From Stigmatella aurantiaca DW4/3-1 (GTDB taxonomy: Bacteria > Myxococcota > Myxococcia > Myxococcales > Myxococcaceae), in NCBI RefSeq assembly GCF_000165485.1, contig NC_014623.1:3925501-3989500 (forward strand): a stretch of 64,000 nucleotides of DNA. Direction: 5' to 3'. The first letter of the stretch is position 1; the number at the start of each line of letters is the position of its first letter. The notes beneath the pieces were generated by a model. It searched no databases. It saw only the letters and a program-made list of their open reading frames with translations, and was not told where the DNA came from. The translations under genes were made by a program, and so were the position numbers. Positions 51,775 to 61,423 of this stretch are shown one piece after another.

Positions 51775-52203
51775 TCAGAGCTTCCGGCGCTGGCCGGTCC
51801 GCTTGTAGGTCAGGTAGTCCGCGAGGATGGTGCCGTGATCGAAGCAGAGCTCCTGCGGCAAGGCGTCGAGGGGGAAGGCCCGGGCCTCGGCGGCGTCGTC
51901 CGCGCCCTGGGGCTCGCCCTGGGCCCGGCCAATGTAGACGGTGGAGAGGGTGTGCTTGCGGGGGTCCCGCTTCGGATCCGAGTAGGTGAAGAACTGCTCG
52001 ATGAGCTCTACCACGAGGCCGGTCTCCTCCTGGGCCTCGCGCACGGCGGCCGCGTGGAGGGGCTCGCCCTCATCCACGAAACCGCCGGGCAGCGCCCAGC
52101 CTACGGGCGGGTTGGCACGGCGGATGAGGACGATGCGCCCTCCGGTCAGCTCGATGATGCAGTCCACGGTGGGGGTCGGGTTCTTGAACGGGGGCTCGGC
52201 CAT
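51775..52203 (-). CDS. Nudix hydrolase
   Basis: The 142-residue enzyme has a complete Nudix box at 40-63 ([10 protein letters not shown], then REAQEETGL), which binds the metal that cleaves nucleoside diphosphate compounds. Loops resemble ADP-ribose or NADH pyrophosphatases, but the substrate cannot be fixed. TAGAGT is 9 nt before the ATG with no ribosome site. It is divergent from a lipoprotein gene with 70 bp between them. Confidence 0.88.
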   Translation of the reverse strand: MAEPPFKNPTPTVDCIIELTGGRIVLIRRANPPVGWALPGGFVDEGEPLHAAAVREAQEETGLVVELIEQFFTYSDPKRDPRKHTLSTVYIGRAQGEPQGADDAAEARAFPLDALPQELCFDHGTILADYLTYKRTGQRRKL

Positions 52204-52273
52204 GGGAGGGGCACTCTAACCCGGGCGGCGCTCTGTCACTGCACTTGGGCGCTCCATTGGTTATGGTGGGCCC

Positions 52274-52744
52274 GTGTCTACCCACCGCGTCCTCTTGCCC
52301 GCCTTGCTGGCCAGCCTGGGCTGTAACAGCTTCATCCAGAACCAGGGCCCCTACGAGCTGGAGCCCGTCGAAGTGCTGCGCGACGACTGCAACCTGCTGA
52401 CGCCGGGCACGGATTTCTGGGATGGCTCCCTGCTCATCTCCGGGCAGGTGATCCGCATGGACTTCGACCTGCTGGACATGCAGCTCGTCGGCCGTTTTCT
52501 CGCTGGCGGAGAGAAGTTCACGGTGGATGGCAGCGTGGCCAATGCCAAGGTCACCGCCAACGGACAGGAGTGCCTGCTGGACCAGGTGAGCGTCCACATC
52601 GATGCCGCCACGGTGTGTGAGAGCGAGTTCACGGGCACGCTGCGCGTGCGCTACGAGGCGCGCCGGCCGGACAGCTGCGTCTGCGAGCTGTGGGCGAAGT
52701 TCAATGCGGTGCAGGATTCGCTGACCTGTGCTGCGAATCCTTGA
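52274..52744 (+). CDS. Lipoprotein, unknown function
   Basis: The 156-residue protein has a short lipoprotein signal (LLASLGC, Cys 17) and a mature part with conserved-looking cysteines (DDCNLL, QECLL, TVCES, SCVCEL) that probably pair in the periplasm. No family is recognised. The start is GTG at 52274, exactly 6 nt after TATGGT, so the message is probably leaderless. It lies just before acs, 59 bp away, without clear functional link. Confidence 0.65.
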   Translation: MSTHRVLLPALLASLGCNSFIQNQGPYELEPVEVLRDDCNLLTPGTDFWDGSLLISGQVIRMDFDLLDMQLVGRFLAGGEKFTVDGSVANAKVTANGQECLLDQVSVHIDAATVCESEFTGTLRVRYEARRPDSCVCELWAKFNAVQDSLTCAANP

Positions 52745-52803
52745 GCCCGCCGCGCGGCCGACTTACAGAATAGGGCTCTGTCCGTCACGCTTGGAGGAAG
52801 CCC

Positions 52804-54765
52804 ATGGCCGAACCGCAGCGTCCGCAGCAGGAAATCCAGTCGGTTCTCTCTGAAAACCGGATCTTCGCCCCCCCCGAGGAGTTCTCTCGGCGGGCCCACC
52901 TGCGCAGCATGGAGGACTACCGCCGGCTCCGGGATGAAGCGGCGAAGGATCCCGAGGCTTACTGGGGCACCCGGGCGCGCGAGGAGTTGTACTGGAAGGA
53001 GCCATTCAAGACGGTACTGGAGTGGAAGGCTCCCCACGCGCGCTGGTTCATCGAGGGGCGCACCAACCTGGCCTACAACTGTCTGGACCGGCACCTGCCC
53101 AAGCTGAAGGACAAGCCGGCCATTCTCTTCGAGGGCGAGCCCGGGGATCGGCGCAGCATCACCTACGGCGAGCTGGCCACGCAGGTGAACCGGCTGGCCA
53201 ACGGGCTGAAGTCCCTGGGGGTGCGCAAGGGGGACCGGGTGGGCATCTACCTGCCCATGGTGCCCGAGGCGGCGGTGGCGATGCTGGCCTGCGTGCGGAT
53301 TGGCGCCGTGCACTCGGTGGTATTTGGAGGGTTCTCCGCGGAGGCGCTGCAAGACCGCATGAACGACGCGGGCGCCAAGGTGCTGCTCACGGCGGATGGC
53401 GGCTGGCGCAAGGGCGCGGTGGTGCCGCTGAAGAAGAACGTGGATGCGGCCTTGCCGAACATGCGCACCATCGAGAAGGTGGTGGTGGCGAAGCGGGCAG
53501 GGGACGCCGTGGCGCTGGGCCCCAAGGACATCTCCTGGGACGAGCTGGTCAAGGGCCAGAGCGACACCTGCGAGCCGGAGTGGGTGGAGAGCGAGCACCC
53601 GCTGTTCATCCTCTACACCTCGGGTTCCACCGGCAAGCCCAAGGGGGTGCTGCACTCGACGGGTGGCTATTCGGTCTACGCGTCGCTGACCACGCGGTGG
53701 GTGTTCGATCTCAAGGAGGACGACGTCTACTGGTGCACCGCGGACGTGGGCTGGGTGACGGGGCACAGCTATGTCGTCTATGGCCCGATGCTGAATGGCG
53801 TGACGACCGTCCTCTACGAGGGCGCGCCCACGCAGCCGGGGCCGGACCGGTTCTGGGAAATCATCGCCCACTACAAGGTCTCCATCCTCTATACGGCGCC
53901 CACCGCCATCCGGGCCTTCATGCGGCTGGGCGAGGAGTACCCGCGCAAGCACGATCTGAGCTCGTTGCGGCTTTTGGGCTCGGTGGGTGAGCCCATCAAC
54001 CCCGAGGCCTGGATGTGGTACCGTGACGTCATCGGCGGGGGCCGGTGCCCCGTGGTGGACACGTGGTGGCAGACGGAGACGGGGGGGATCATGATCTCGC
54101 CGTTGCCGGGCGCCACGCCCACCAAGCCGGGCTCGGCCACGTTTCCGTTGCCGGGCATCCACGCGGAGATCCTGGACCGCGAAGGCAATCCGGTGCCGAA
54201 GGGGCAGGGCGGCCTGCTGTTCGTCACCCAGCCTTGGCCGTCCATGTTGCGCACGGTGTACGGAGACCCGGAGCGCTACGTGAAGACGTACTTCAGCGAG
54301 CTGCCGGGCAAGTACTTCACCGGCGATGGCGCCCGCACGGACACCGACGGGTACATCTGGCTCATGGGCCGCGTGGACGACGTGGTGAACGTCGCGGGCC
54401 ACCGTCTGGGAACGGCGGAAGTGGAGAGCGCGCTGGTGGCGCACCCCCGCGTCGCCGAGGCGGCCGTGGTGGGGCGTCCGGACGATCTGAAGGGCACGGC
54501 GCTGGTGGCCTTCATCACGCTCAAGAAGGGCACGGCGCCCTCGGCCGAGCTGAAGAAGGAGCTGGCCACCCACGTGGCCAAGGAGATCGGCGCCATCGCC
54601 CGGCCGGATGAGCTCCGGTTCGCCGAGGCCTTGCCGAAGACGCGCTCGGGGAAGATCATGCGCCGGCTCCTGCGCGATGTGGCCTCGGGCAAGCAGACCA
54701 CCGGGGACACCACCACCCTGGAGGATCTCAACGTCCTGGCGACGCTGCGCCAGGACGACGAGTAA
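52804..54765 (+). CDS. acs: Acetyl-CoA synthetase
   Basis: The 653-residue enzyme makes acetyl-CoA from acetate, ATP and CoA via acetyl-AMP. The P-loop is [12 protein letters not shown], with WWQTETGG further on, and the C-terminal catalytic Lys lies in [13 protein letters not shown], the usual site of acetylation control. Length is typical of Acs. GGAGG lies upstream of the ATG. Myxobacteria live largely on amino acids and lipids, which fits a need for acetate activation. Confidence 0.95.
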   Translation: MAEPQRPQQEIQSVLSENRIFAPPEEFSRRAHLRSMEDYRRLRDEAAKDPEAYWGTRAREELYWKEPFKTVLEWKAPHARWFIEGRTNLAYNCLDRHLPKLKDKPAILFEGEPGDRRSITYGELATQVNRLANGLKSLGVRKGDRVGIYLPMVPEAAVAMLACVRIGAVHSVVFGGFSAEALQDRMNDAGAKVLLTADGGWRKGAVVPLKKNVDAALPNMRTIEKVVVAKRAGDAVALGPKDISWDELVKGQSDTCEPEWVESEHPLFILYTSGSTGKPKGVLHSTGGYSVYASLTTRWVFDLKEDDVYWCTADVGWVTGHSYVVYGPMLNGVTTVLYEGAPTQPGPDRFWEIIAHYKVSILYTAPTAIRAFMRLGEEYPRKHDLSSLRLLGSVGEPINPEAWMWYRDVIGGGRCPVVDTWWQTETGGIMISPLPGATPTKPGSATFPLPGIHAEILDREGNPVPKGQGGLLFVTQPWPSMLRTVYGDPERYVKTYFSELPGKYFTGDGARTDTDGYIWLMGRVDDVVNVAGHRLGTAEVESALVAHPRVAEAAVVGRPDDLKGTALVAFITLKKGTAPSAELKKELATHVAKEIGAIARPDELRFAEALPKTRSGKIMRRLLRDVASGKQTTGDTTTLEDLNVLATLRQDDE

Positions 54766-55086
54766 GCCCACGCGGCTCGGCATTGCCTTTGAAGCGGCCA
54801 CGGTCAGGCGGTGGGCTCCGGCCCACGCCTGCCAAGAGGGCGAGCTTCTCACTGGGGGGAAGGGGAACGAGGGAGCTGGCTGACCCCTTGACTTCGGGGT
54901 CAACCTTAGGGGAATGAGCCTCCGGAAATGCTCAAGCCCGGGTTGATGGGATAGCAGTCAGTCGGGCATCCCCTTGGGAATGCCCCCTCTCGGCTGCGGT
55001 CCCCCGAATGGTAGGACAGCACGGGATCAGCACCTCTCACCTCTGGCGTTCGCGAGCCGGGGGTTTGCAATCGACAGGAAAAGGAA
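54766..55086. promoter_or_regulatory. 321-bp gap between acs and the large glycosyltransferase, with three hairpins
   Basis: No gene is seen. Hairpin 1 (54805-54831: CAGGCGGTGGGC / GCCCACGCCTG with one bulge) follows acs and may end its transcript, although no T run follows. Hairpin 2 pairs TGACCCC (54881-54887) with GGGGTCA (54896-54902). Hairpin 3 pairs GGGCATCCC with GGGAATGCCC (54964-54985, one bulge). The glycosyltransferase has a good site AGGAAAAGGAA before its ATG. The long structured leader could regulate it. Confidence 0.45.
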
Positions 55087-58000
55087 ATGACCAAGCACAA
55101 GCGCAACAGGGGCTCACCGGCGGGCGAGGCTCCTCCTTCCGAGGAGACCCATCCGTCGGCAGCGGAGCGGGAACGCCTCGTGCGTGAGCGGCGGTCGTAC
55201 CTCGAGATGCTCCGGCAGAGTGAGCTGGAGAATCAGACGCTGCGCCAGCATGCCTCCGCCCTGGAGCGTGAGCGCGAGCACCTGTCGCGTCTGCTGGCGC
55301 GGGCCGAAGGGATGCCACACCGGCCCGGCCAGCGCGCCCTGTCGAGTGCCCGGGACTTCGCGGGCCGCTTCCGCGAGAAGCTCCTGAGCCGCTCGAAGAC
55401 CATGGTGCGGCCCCTGTTTGGCACCCTCATGCGCACCACGCACAAGGTGCGGGGGCCGCTGGATGGTGCCCTGGATCATCCTGCCCGGGATCAGCAGGTG
55501 GGCAGCAACCTCCACGTGGAGGGCTGGTGCACGTCCGGAACCACCCGGCTGGAGTCCGTGGAGGTGTGGTTGGATCAGCATCGTCTCGGACGGGCACGCT
55601 TGGGGCTCATGCGTCCGGACGTGCTCGCCGCCCGGCCGTGGGCAACCAAGACCGCGCAGTGTGGTTTTGCCGCGACGTTCCTCATCAACCCGGAGCATCT
55701 CCCCAACGGCAAATACACCCTCCGGGTCCGCATGCAGGACGACAGCGGTCATGAAAAAGAGCTGACGCGCCCCATCGAGCTGGCGGTGGGCGCGGTCCAG
55801 CCGGCCACGTTCCACCCGGACTATTACCGGGCGTGGATTGCCCGCAACGAGCCAGATGCCCTGGGGCTGGCCACCCAGCGGGAGGAGCAGGCGGAGTTTT
55901 CGTACCGTCCGCGAATCAGCATCCTCACGCCCGTGTACAACACCCCCCCGGAGGTGCTCCGGGAGACGATCCGCTCCGTGCAGGCGCAAACCTATCCAAA
56001 CTGGGAGCTGTGCCTGGTGGATGGAAACTCGCCCATGCCTCACGTGCGGGAGATCCTCCAGAACTTCGCCGTTCAGGACGAGCGCGTCTGCGTGCGGCGG
56101 CTGGATCTGAACCTCGGCATCTCGGGAAACACCAACGAGGCGCTGGCCATGGCCAGCGGCGAGTTCATCGCGCTGCTGGACCACGACGATACCCTGGCCC
56201 CCTTTGCCCTGTACGAGATCGTCAAGCACCTCAACGCGGCGCCTCGCACGGACATGATCTACAGCGATGAGGATCGCGTGGACATGGATGGGACCCGGCA
56301 TACGTTCTTCTTCAAGCCGGACTGGAGTCCGGACTTGTTGCAGAGCTTCATGTACACCGGCCACCTGTCGGTCTACCGCCGCGCGCTGGTGGAGGAGCTG
56401 GGGGGCTTCCGGCCCGCGTATGATTTGTCTCAGGACTATGATCTGGCGCTCCGGGTGACCGAGCGCACTCAGTCCATCGCGCACATTCCCAAGGTGCTGT
56501 ATCACTGGCGGACGATGGCGGGTTCGGCGGCGGTCGGCGACAAGCCCCACGCCCGTATCACCAACATCGGGGCCCTGGAGGATGCCATGAAGCGCCGCGG
56601 CTATGATGCCGAGGTGATCATGGACCCCATGGCCAACCGCGTGAAGTTCAAGGCTCCACGGGGTGCATTCGCGTCGATCATCATTCCCAGTGACAACCTC
56701 CAACACATCCACGCGTGCGTCGGCGATGTGCTCAAGACGACAGCCTATCCTCACTACGAGGTGCTCGTGGTCACCCACAGCCGGCTGATTCCTGACGTGC
56801 AGAGCCGGTATGCCCATGAGCCCCGGGTCCGGACGGTCCTCTACGACGAGCCGTTCAATTTCTCGCTGAAGTGCAACCGGGGCGTGGAGCAGGCGAAGGG
56901 CGATTTTGTCTTGTTTCTCAACGATGATGCCCGCCCGCTGGACCCCGAGTGGCTGGAGTGCATGCTGGGCTACTTCCAGCAGGAGGGGGTGGGGGCGGTA
57001 TCGCCCAAGCTGGTGTACAGCAATAACACCCTTCAGCACGCGGGGATGATCAGCGGCGTGCGCAACCTGGTGGGCACCGCCTTCCATACGCTGCCGCGCA
57101 ACACACCGCTGTATTTCAACATGGCGCAGAGCACCCGGACGACCTCGCTTCTTTCGGCCGCCTGCATTGTCATGCGCAAGAAGATCTTCGAGGCCGTGGG
57201 TGGCTTCGACGCCGTGAATACGCCCATCATGCACTCCGACGTGGATCTCTGTTTCAAGATCCGTGAAGCGGGCCTCCGTCTGGTTTACACCCCCTTCACC
57301 ACCCTGGAGCACGTGGGGCACGTGTCCCTGGGGGAGGAAGAGCGCAAGGGAAACCGCCACCACTCGCAGAAGTCAGACATCTACGTCCTCAAGCGATGGA
57401 GCGAGTTCTGTGCGTATGATCCGTACTTTCCGGACAACATGCGCGAGTTCCTGTTCTTCGACTCGCCCACGTATTACAAGATGCAGGCCGGCGCGCGGTG
57501 CGAGCGCAAGGCCACCCGGTACGACATTCTGCTGGCCTCGCATGACTTGTCTCAGTCCGGCGCGCCCCTGCTGCTCCAGGTGCTGTCGAGCTACCTGCAA
57601 CAGGACCATTTCGTCACCGTCATCTCGCCCTCGGGCGGCAAGTTGCTCAAGAGTTACGCCGAGCAGAACACCCCCGTCATCGTGGATCCGCTGATCATGA
57701 GCGCGCCGGATGCGCTGGAGAAGTTCATCTCGGATTTCGACGTGGTGGTCGCCAATACCATTCTCCATTGGCCGCTGGTGCTCACGGCCAAGCGGCTGGG
57801 AAAGCCTGTCGTGTGGTATATCCACGAGGCGGAGGTCGGGCTCAAGCAGGCTGCCTCCAATCCCAGCGTGGCGCGCGCCCTGGCCGAGGCCGATCAGGTG
57901 ATCTTCCCCGGGCAGATGATCGTGAAGATGTACCGGCACTTCGCCAATGGGAACCACCGGGCGGTCCTGCATGGTCTGCCGGAGCGCAAGGCCGAGCGCA

Positions 58001-58599
58001 AGGTGCTGTCGCGGGCCTCGGATCGCATCCGCGTGGTTCACATTGGCAGCATCGAGCTGCGCAAGGGCCAGGATGTTCTCATCAAGGCCATCAAGGCCCT
58101 GGGGGCCGAGCGGAACCACTTCGAGTTCTACTTCCTGGGCCGGATCCTGGAGCGCAAGTACTACCTCGACCAGCTCGATGCCTCCGTGGACATGGACAAC
58201 GTGCACTGGCTGGGAGAAATCCCTTCCCAAGAGGTGATCGATTACCTGGCGTCAGCCGATGTGCTCGCGTGCACCTCCCGAGACGAGTGCCTGCCGCTGG
58301 TGGTGGTGGATGCGCTCGCGCAGGGCCGGCCGGTCATCGCGACGTCGGTGGGCATGCTCCCGGAGGTCATCGAGAACGGGCGCAACGGCTTCCTGGTCAA
58401 GAGCGAGGACGCGGCAGGGGTGGCTCAGGCCTTGTTGAGTTTGAAGGATGAAGCCTTGCGTGAGCAGATCGCTCAGGCAGGGCGTGCCACCTATGAGAAG
58501 CGCCTGAGCTATGAGCGCTATGGCCGCGAGTTCAGCACGTTGATTGAGAGCCTCTTCCAGAAGAAGGCGCACTCCCCGGCCCGCGCCGCGCGGGGGTAA
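55087..58599 (+). CDS. Large glycosyltransferase with two GT2-like and one GT4 domain
   Basis: The 1170-residue cytoplasmic protein has an N-terminal coiled coil (about 25-80), a beta domain (about 130-235), a GT2 domain (about 278-500; ISILTPVYNTPPEVLRETIR, then a DxD-like IYSDEDRVD), a second GT2-like domain (about 540-780; SIIIPSDN, FLNDDARPLDPEW) and a GT4 domain (about 815-1160; VHIGSIELRKGQD, then DECLPLVVVDALAQGRPVI with the E-x7-E type motif). It could add several sugars to one polysaccharide, O-antigen or glycan chain. No other polysaccharide gene is next to it. Multi-domain synthases of this kind often make surface glycans. Confidence 0.85.
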   Translation: MTKHKRNRGSPAGEAPPSEETHPSAAERERLVRERRSYLEMLRQSELENQTLRQHASALEREREHLSRLLARAEGMPHRPGQRALSSARDFAGRFREKLLSRSKTMVRPLFGTLMRTTHKVRGPLDGALDHPARDQQVGSNLHVEGWCTSGTTRLESVEVWLDQHRLGRARLGLMRPDVLAARPWATKTAQCGFAATFLINPEHLPNGKYTLRVRMQDDSGHEKELTRPIELAVGAVQPATFHPDYYRAWIARNEPDALGLATQREEQAEFSYRPRISILTPVYNTPPEVLRETIRSVQAQTYPNWELCLVDGNSPMPHVREILQNFAVQDERVCVRRLDLNLGISGNTNEALAMASGEFIALLDHDDTLAPFALYEIVKHLNAAPRTDMIYSDEDRVDMDGTRHTFFFKPDWSPDLLQSFMYTGHLSVYRRALVEELGGFRPAYDLSQDYDLALRVTERTQSIAHIPKVLYHWRTMAGSAAVGDKPHARITNIGALEDAMKRRGYDAEVIMDPMANRVKFKAPRGAFASIIIPSDNLQHIHACVGDVLKTTAYPHYEVLVVTHSRLIPDVQSRYAHEPRVRTVLYDEPFNFSLKCNRGVEQAKGDFVLFLNDDARPLDPEWLECMLGYFQQEGVGAVSPKLVYSNNTLQHAGMISGVRNLVGTAFHTLPRNTPLYFNMAQSTRTTSLLSAACIVMRKKIFEAVGGFDAVNTPIMHSDVDLCFKIREAGLRLVYTPFTTLEHVGHVSLGEEERKGNRHHSQKSDIYVLKRWSEFCAYDPYFPDNMREFLFFDSPTYYKMQAGARCERKATRYDILLASHDLSQSGAPLLLQVLSSYLQQDHFVTVISPSGGKLLKSYAEQNTPVIVDPLIMSAPDALEKFISDFDVVVANTILHWPLVLTAKRLGKPVVWYIHEAEVGLKQAASNPSVARALAEADQVIFPGQMIVKMYRHFANGNHRAVLHGLPERKAERKVLSRASDRIRVVHIGSIELRKGQDVLIKAIKALGAERNHFEFYFLGRILERKYYLDQLDASVDMDNVHWLGEIPSQEVIDYLASADVLACTSRDECLPLVVVDALAQGRPVIATSVGMLPEVIENGRNGFLVKSEDAAGVAQALLSLKDEALREQIAQAGRATYEKRLSYERYGREFSTLIESLFQKKAHSPARAARG

Positions 58600-58609
58600 A
58601 GCGCCCCGC

Positions 58610-59239
58610 TCAACGCTTCAAGTGGGTGATGGCCTCGGCGAGCAGTGAGGCCACGCCCCGGCGGACCACGTGCACCACCTTGCGGTTCAAGGGGGGCGGC
58701 ATCCCGGTGTAGTGCTCGCTGACCTTGTGGTGAAGCTCCGTGGCCCCCCAGACGAGCACCAGATCGGCCCAGTCCAGATCGTGCCGGGCTTTGTCCGCCG
58801 TGCGCCGCTCGGTGCCGTCCACCATGCGCAGCGCCAGGTGGGCGCCGAGTTGGGACTCCAACTCCTCCCGCACGGCGGGGGAGCCGCCCACCACCACCAA
58901 CCGGCGAATGCTTTTGCGCTGGCAGGCTTCCAGGAAGTCCACCACCGCGCGCCGGTTGTCCGAGCCTCCACACCGTTCACAGTGCGTGCGCGGCTCGACC
59001 GTCACCGGTTCCCGGCCGCTCGCGCGGGCAACCTGCATGCAGGCCGGGGCGCCGCAGACCAGGTAGAAGCGCTCGGCCAGCAGCGCCGTGGCGCGCTCCA
59101 GCTTCTGTTCGCTCATGCGCGCCTTCTTGGGGTTGATGATCTTCTCTTCCGCCAAGCACGCGCGCGCCCGGTTCCGCGAGGCTGGGAGGGTGAGCCCCTG
59201 GGCGGCCAGCCACTCATCGATGTCCCGGTCTGCGCTCAC
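58610..59239 (-). CDS. DUF2325-like protein
   Basis: The 209-residue protein has an N-terminal helical part, a Cys pair region ([14 protein letters not shown]) that may bind a metal, and a C-terminal alpha/beta domain (about 110-205) beginning [21 protein letters not shown], then [20 protein letters not shown], which fits DUF2325. The role is unknown. The GTG start overlaps the rnhB stop (GTGA), so the two are co-translated. A nucleotide-linked role is possible but only by analogy. Confidence 0.65.
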   Translation of the reverse strand: MSADRDIDEWLAAQGLTLPASRNRARACLAEEKIINPKKARMSEQKLERATALLAERFYLVCGAPACMQVARASGREPVTVEPRTHCERCGGSDNRRAVVDFLEACQRKSIRRLVVVGGSPAVREELESQLGAHLALRMVDGTERRTADKARHDLDWADLVLVWGATELHHKVSEHYTGMPPPLNRKVVHVVRRGVASLLAEAITHLKR

Positions 59240-60084
59240 GGGCGTGGAACCGGGACGGGGGCGAAGAGGTCCGTTTGCATGGGCACGCTGCCCAGGGCCT
59301 CTCGGACAGGCCCAAAGCTCCGGCGGTGGATGGGCAGCACGCCCTTCTCCCGGAGGGCCTGCACGTGCTGGGGGGTGGGGTACCCCTTGTGCACCGCCAG
59401 CCCATAGCCTGGATAGCGTGCGTCCAGCTCGCCCATCATCCGATCCCGCGACGTCTTCGCGAGGACGGAGGCCGCCGCGATGCTCATGGAGAGCGCGTCG
59501 CCTCGAATGATGCCGCGCTGGGGGCAGGGGCACTCGGGGATCTTGCGTGCATCCACCAGGGCGTAGTCCGGCGTGAGGCCCAGGCCCAGCACCGCCCGCC
59601 GCATGGCCAGAAGCCCCGCGTGGTAGATGTTGAGGCGGTCGATCTCCTCGACCTCCGCGATGCCGACCGCCCAGGCCACCGCATCGCGCTTGAGGGCAGC
59701 GGCCAGTTCCTCACGCCGTTCGGCGTCCAGGATCTTCTTCGAGTCGTCCAATCCCTTGAGGCGGTAGTTTCGCGGCAGGATGGCCGCGGCGGCGACCACC
59801 GGGCCCGCCAGGGGGGCCATGCCGGCCTCGTCCACGCCGGCCACGCGCTCCAGGCCTTGCTCCCACAACTCCGTTTCGTAGCGCAGCAGGTGGCGCAGCC
59901 GCTGGCCCTCGGCGCGGTTCTTCTCCTGGCGGTTCCGGATGCGCCGGGCAAGTGTGCGAGCCCCTTGGCGGCCGTCTGCCTCCAAGGCGTCCAACAGTCC
60001 CGAGGGGACCGGTTGTGCGCGCACGAGGTAGCGGTCGGTCAACTCGGCGAGAGGGGTCCGAAGGAGTTGTTCCACACTGGACAT
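59236..60084 (-). CDS. rnhB: Ribonuclease HII with altered GRG loop
   Basis: The 282-residue enzyme removes single ribonucleotides and RNA primers from DNA. Core marks are GVDEAG with Asp85 and Glu86, [29 protein letters not shown], and [10 protein letters not shown]. The usual DEAGRGPLAGP reads [11 protein letters not shown] here, so the Arg and second Gly of the GRG loop, which recognises the RNA-DNA junction, are changed to Met and Ala. An N-terminal extension of about 75 residues precedes the core, as in Bacillus RnhB. TAGCCT lies 9 nt before the ATG. Confidence 0.92.
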   Translation of the reverse strand: MSSVEQLLRTPLAELTDRYLVRAQPVPSGLLDALEADGRQGARTLARRIRNRQEKNRAEGQRLRHLLRYETELWEQGLERVAGVDEAGMAPLAGPVVAAAAILPRNYRLKGLDDSKKILDAERREELAAALKRDAVAWAVGIAEVEEIDRLNIYHAGLLAMRRAVLGLGLTPDYALVDARKIPECPCPQRGIIRGDALSMSIAAASVLAKTSRDRMMGELDARYPGYGLAVHKGYPTPQHVQALREKGVLPIHRRSFGPVREALGSVPMQTDLFAPVPVPRP

Positions 60085-60093
60085 AACCCTGGG

Positions 60094-60122
60094 AGGCTAG
60101 CGGTCTGTTCGGCGCGGAACAA
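60094..60122 (-). promoter_or_regulatory. Possible promoter of rnhB
   Basis: On the minus strand TTGTTC (60117-60122) and TAGCCT (60094-60099) are 17 bp apart; TAGCCT is 9 nt before the ATG, giving a leader of a few bases at most. The -35 match is only three of six. Confidence 0.4.
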
Positions 60123-60173
60123 CCCGTTCATATAGGTTGCCCGGTTCGGGGCCTACCGTCCAGGTCACGGACC

Positions 60174-60557
60174 CTATGGGTTGAGCTGAAGTTGGACCGC
60201 CCCGGGCAGAGGGGTGCAGTGGCAACCATCGCAGGTCCACTCCACCTCGGAGGAGGAGGACACCTTGGGCCCCGCGATCGCGCTCAGGAGCGTCTTGCCT
60301 GGGGCAAGGGATTCATTCACCGCCCGGCTGGTGCCGGTCTCGTCCGTGACGCCGGTGATGCTCTGCTCCGTTTCCACGCTCGTCGCGGTCACCGTGGCAC
60401 CCTTGACGGGCACCCCCTCGGCGGTCACCACCTGAACACTCAACGTGACCAGCCCCTCTTCGCAGGGGTCGTCGCCTGCGTCCACGACAGGCCTGTTGTC
60501 ACAGGCCGTCAGGCACAGGAGGCTCAAGACCACTGGAAGGACCCGCAACCGGCTCAT
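60174..60557 (-). CDS. Lipoprotein with carboxypeptidase-regulatory-like domain
   Basis: The 127-residue lipoprotein (LCLTAC, Cys 19) has an Ig-like fold resembling carboxypeptidase regulatory domains (about 38-95; VTAEGVPVKGATVTATSVET, TDETGTSR) and ends in a CDGCHC cluster that may bind a metal or form disulfides. The start is the ATG at 60557; an in-frame extension upstream lacks a signal peptide. It stands alone between rnhB and the deacetylase operon. Confidence 0.7.
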   Translation of the reverse strand: MSRLRVLPVVLSLLCLTACDNRPVVDAGDDPCEEGLVTLSVQVVTAEGVPVKGATVTATSVETEQSITGVTDETGTSRAVNESLAPGKTLLSAIAGPKVSSSSEVEWTCDGCHCTPLPGAVQLQLNP

Positions 60558-60640
60558 GGCCCACAAGGTGGTACTGGGGCTTTCGGGTGGCAATGCGGAT
60601 CGTCCGGAAGTCACCGGAAGCGGTCTCGGAACGGAGGGGC

Positions 60641-61423
60641 TCAGAGCAGCCCTCGCCATTCGGGCTCGAACGTGCTCCCCGCGAGGAACACCTCCGCATG
60701 GCCGGATTGGCCATGGTCCGCCGCTTCCTGCTGGTGGAAAGACTCCAGGATGGGGGCCACGGCCTCTTCTCCTCCAAACTGGAAAGGAAGCTGGCTCCGG
60801 TAGCAGACACACCCTGCGATCTTGTGGGGCAACTCGGCCGTGACGTTCACGGCCAGAGGCCGCAAGCCCTCGGGCAGGGACAGATCTGGCTTCGCGTAGG
60901 GCTGCCGCACGGCGTAGGGGGTGTCGCGGTACCAGAGGATCTGGGACACCTGAACGTTCAGGGCGGGCAGCACCCGGACGAGCTGCACGTGGTCCACATG
61001 GCTGCCCAGGGCCTGAGGGGCGAGCACCAGGTCTGGGCGCACTTCATCCACCAACAAGGAGAGCTTCTCCTCCAGCGTGGGGATGATGTCGTCGTCCCTG
61101 TGCGGCGGGGCGAAGAGGGCGCCGGGACTGTGGTAGCCCCGGTGAGGGGCTTCCGGCAGGTCCATCCAGATGAGCTGGTCCACGCCCATCCGTGCCGCGA
61201 AGGACCGGTCTTCCGCGCGGCGCAGGGCCATGTAATCCACATCCGGGCCCAGCCCCTTGTCCGTCTGACAGGCCAGGGCGAAACCCGTGGGGTGGGTCAC
61301 CGAGCGGGTGAACACGGTGGCCAGGACGATCCTCCACCGCCGCGCCTTCAAGCGGGCCAGCATCCCGCCGCACGAGAAGGCGACGTCATCCAGGTGAGGG
61401 GACAGGAAGAGGGCGGTGTTCAT
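60641..61423 (-). CDS. PIG-L family deacetylase
   Basis: The 260-residue protein has the zinc-site motifs of LmbE/PIG-L enzymes: SPHLDD at 8-13 (His, Asp) and SHVDH at 141-145 (third ligand). Members remove acetyl from N-acetylglucosamine on small molecules, as MshB in mycothiol and BshB in bacillithiol synthesis, or from glycan lipids and antibiotics. The ATG overlaps the GT4 stop (ATGA). Pairing of a GT4 with this deacetylase is the main clue that the operon makes a glucosamine-bearing metabolite. Confidence 0.88.
   Translation of the reverse strand: MNTALFLSPHLDDVAFSCGGMLARLKARRWRIVLATVFTRSVTHPTGFALACQTDKGLGPDVDYMALRRAEDRSFAARMGVDQLIWMDLPEAPHRGYHSPGALFAPPHRDDDIIPTLEEKLSLLVDEVRPDLVLAPQALGSHVDHVQLVRVLPALNVQVSQILWYRDTPYAVRQPYAKPDLSLPEGLRPLAVNVTAELPHKIAGCVCYRSQLPFQFGGEEAVAPILESFHQQEAADHGQSGHAEVFLAGSTFEPEWRGLL

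Noticed and set aside
60603-60618. Hairpin TCCGG-AAGTCA-CCGGA after the PIG-L gene
   Set aside because: A 5-bp stem without a T run is expected by chance in GC-rich DNA.
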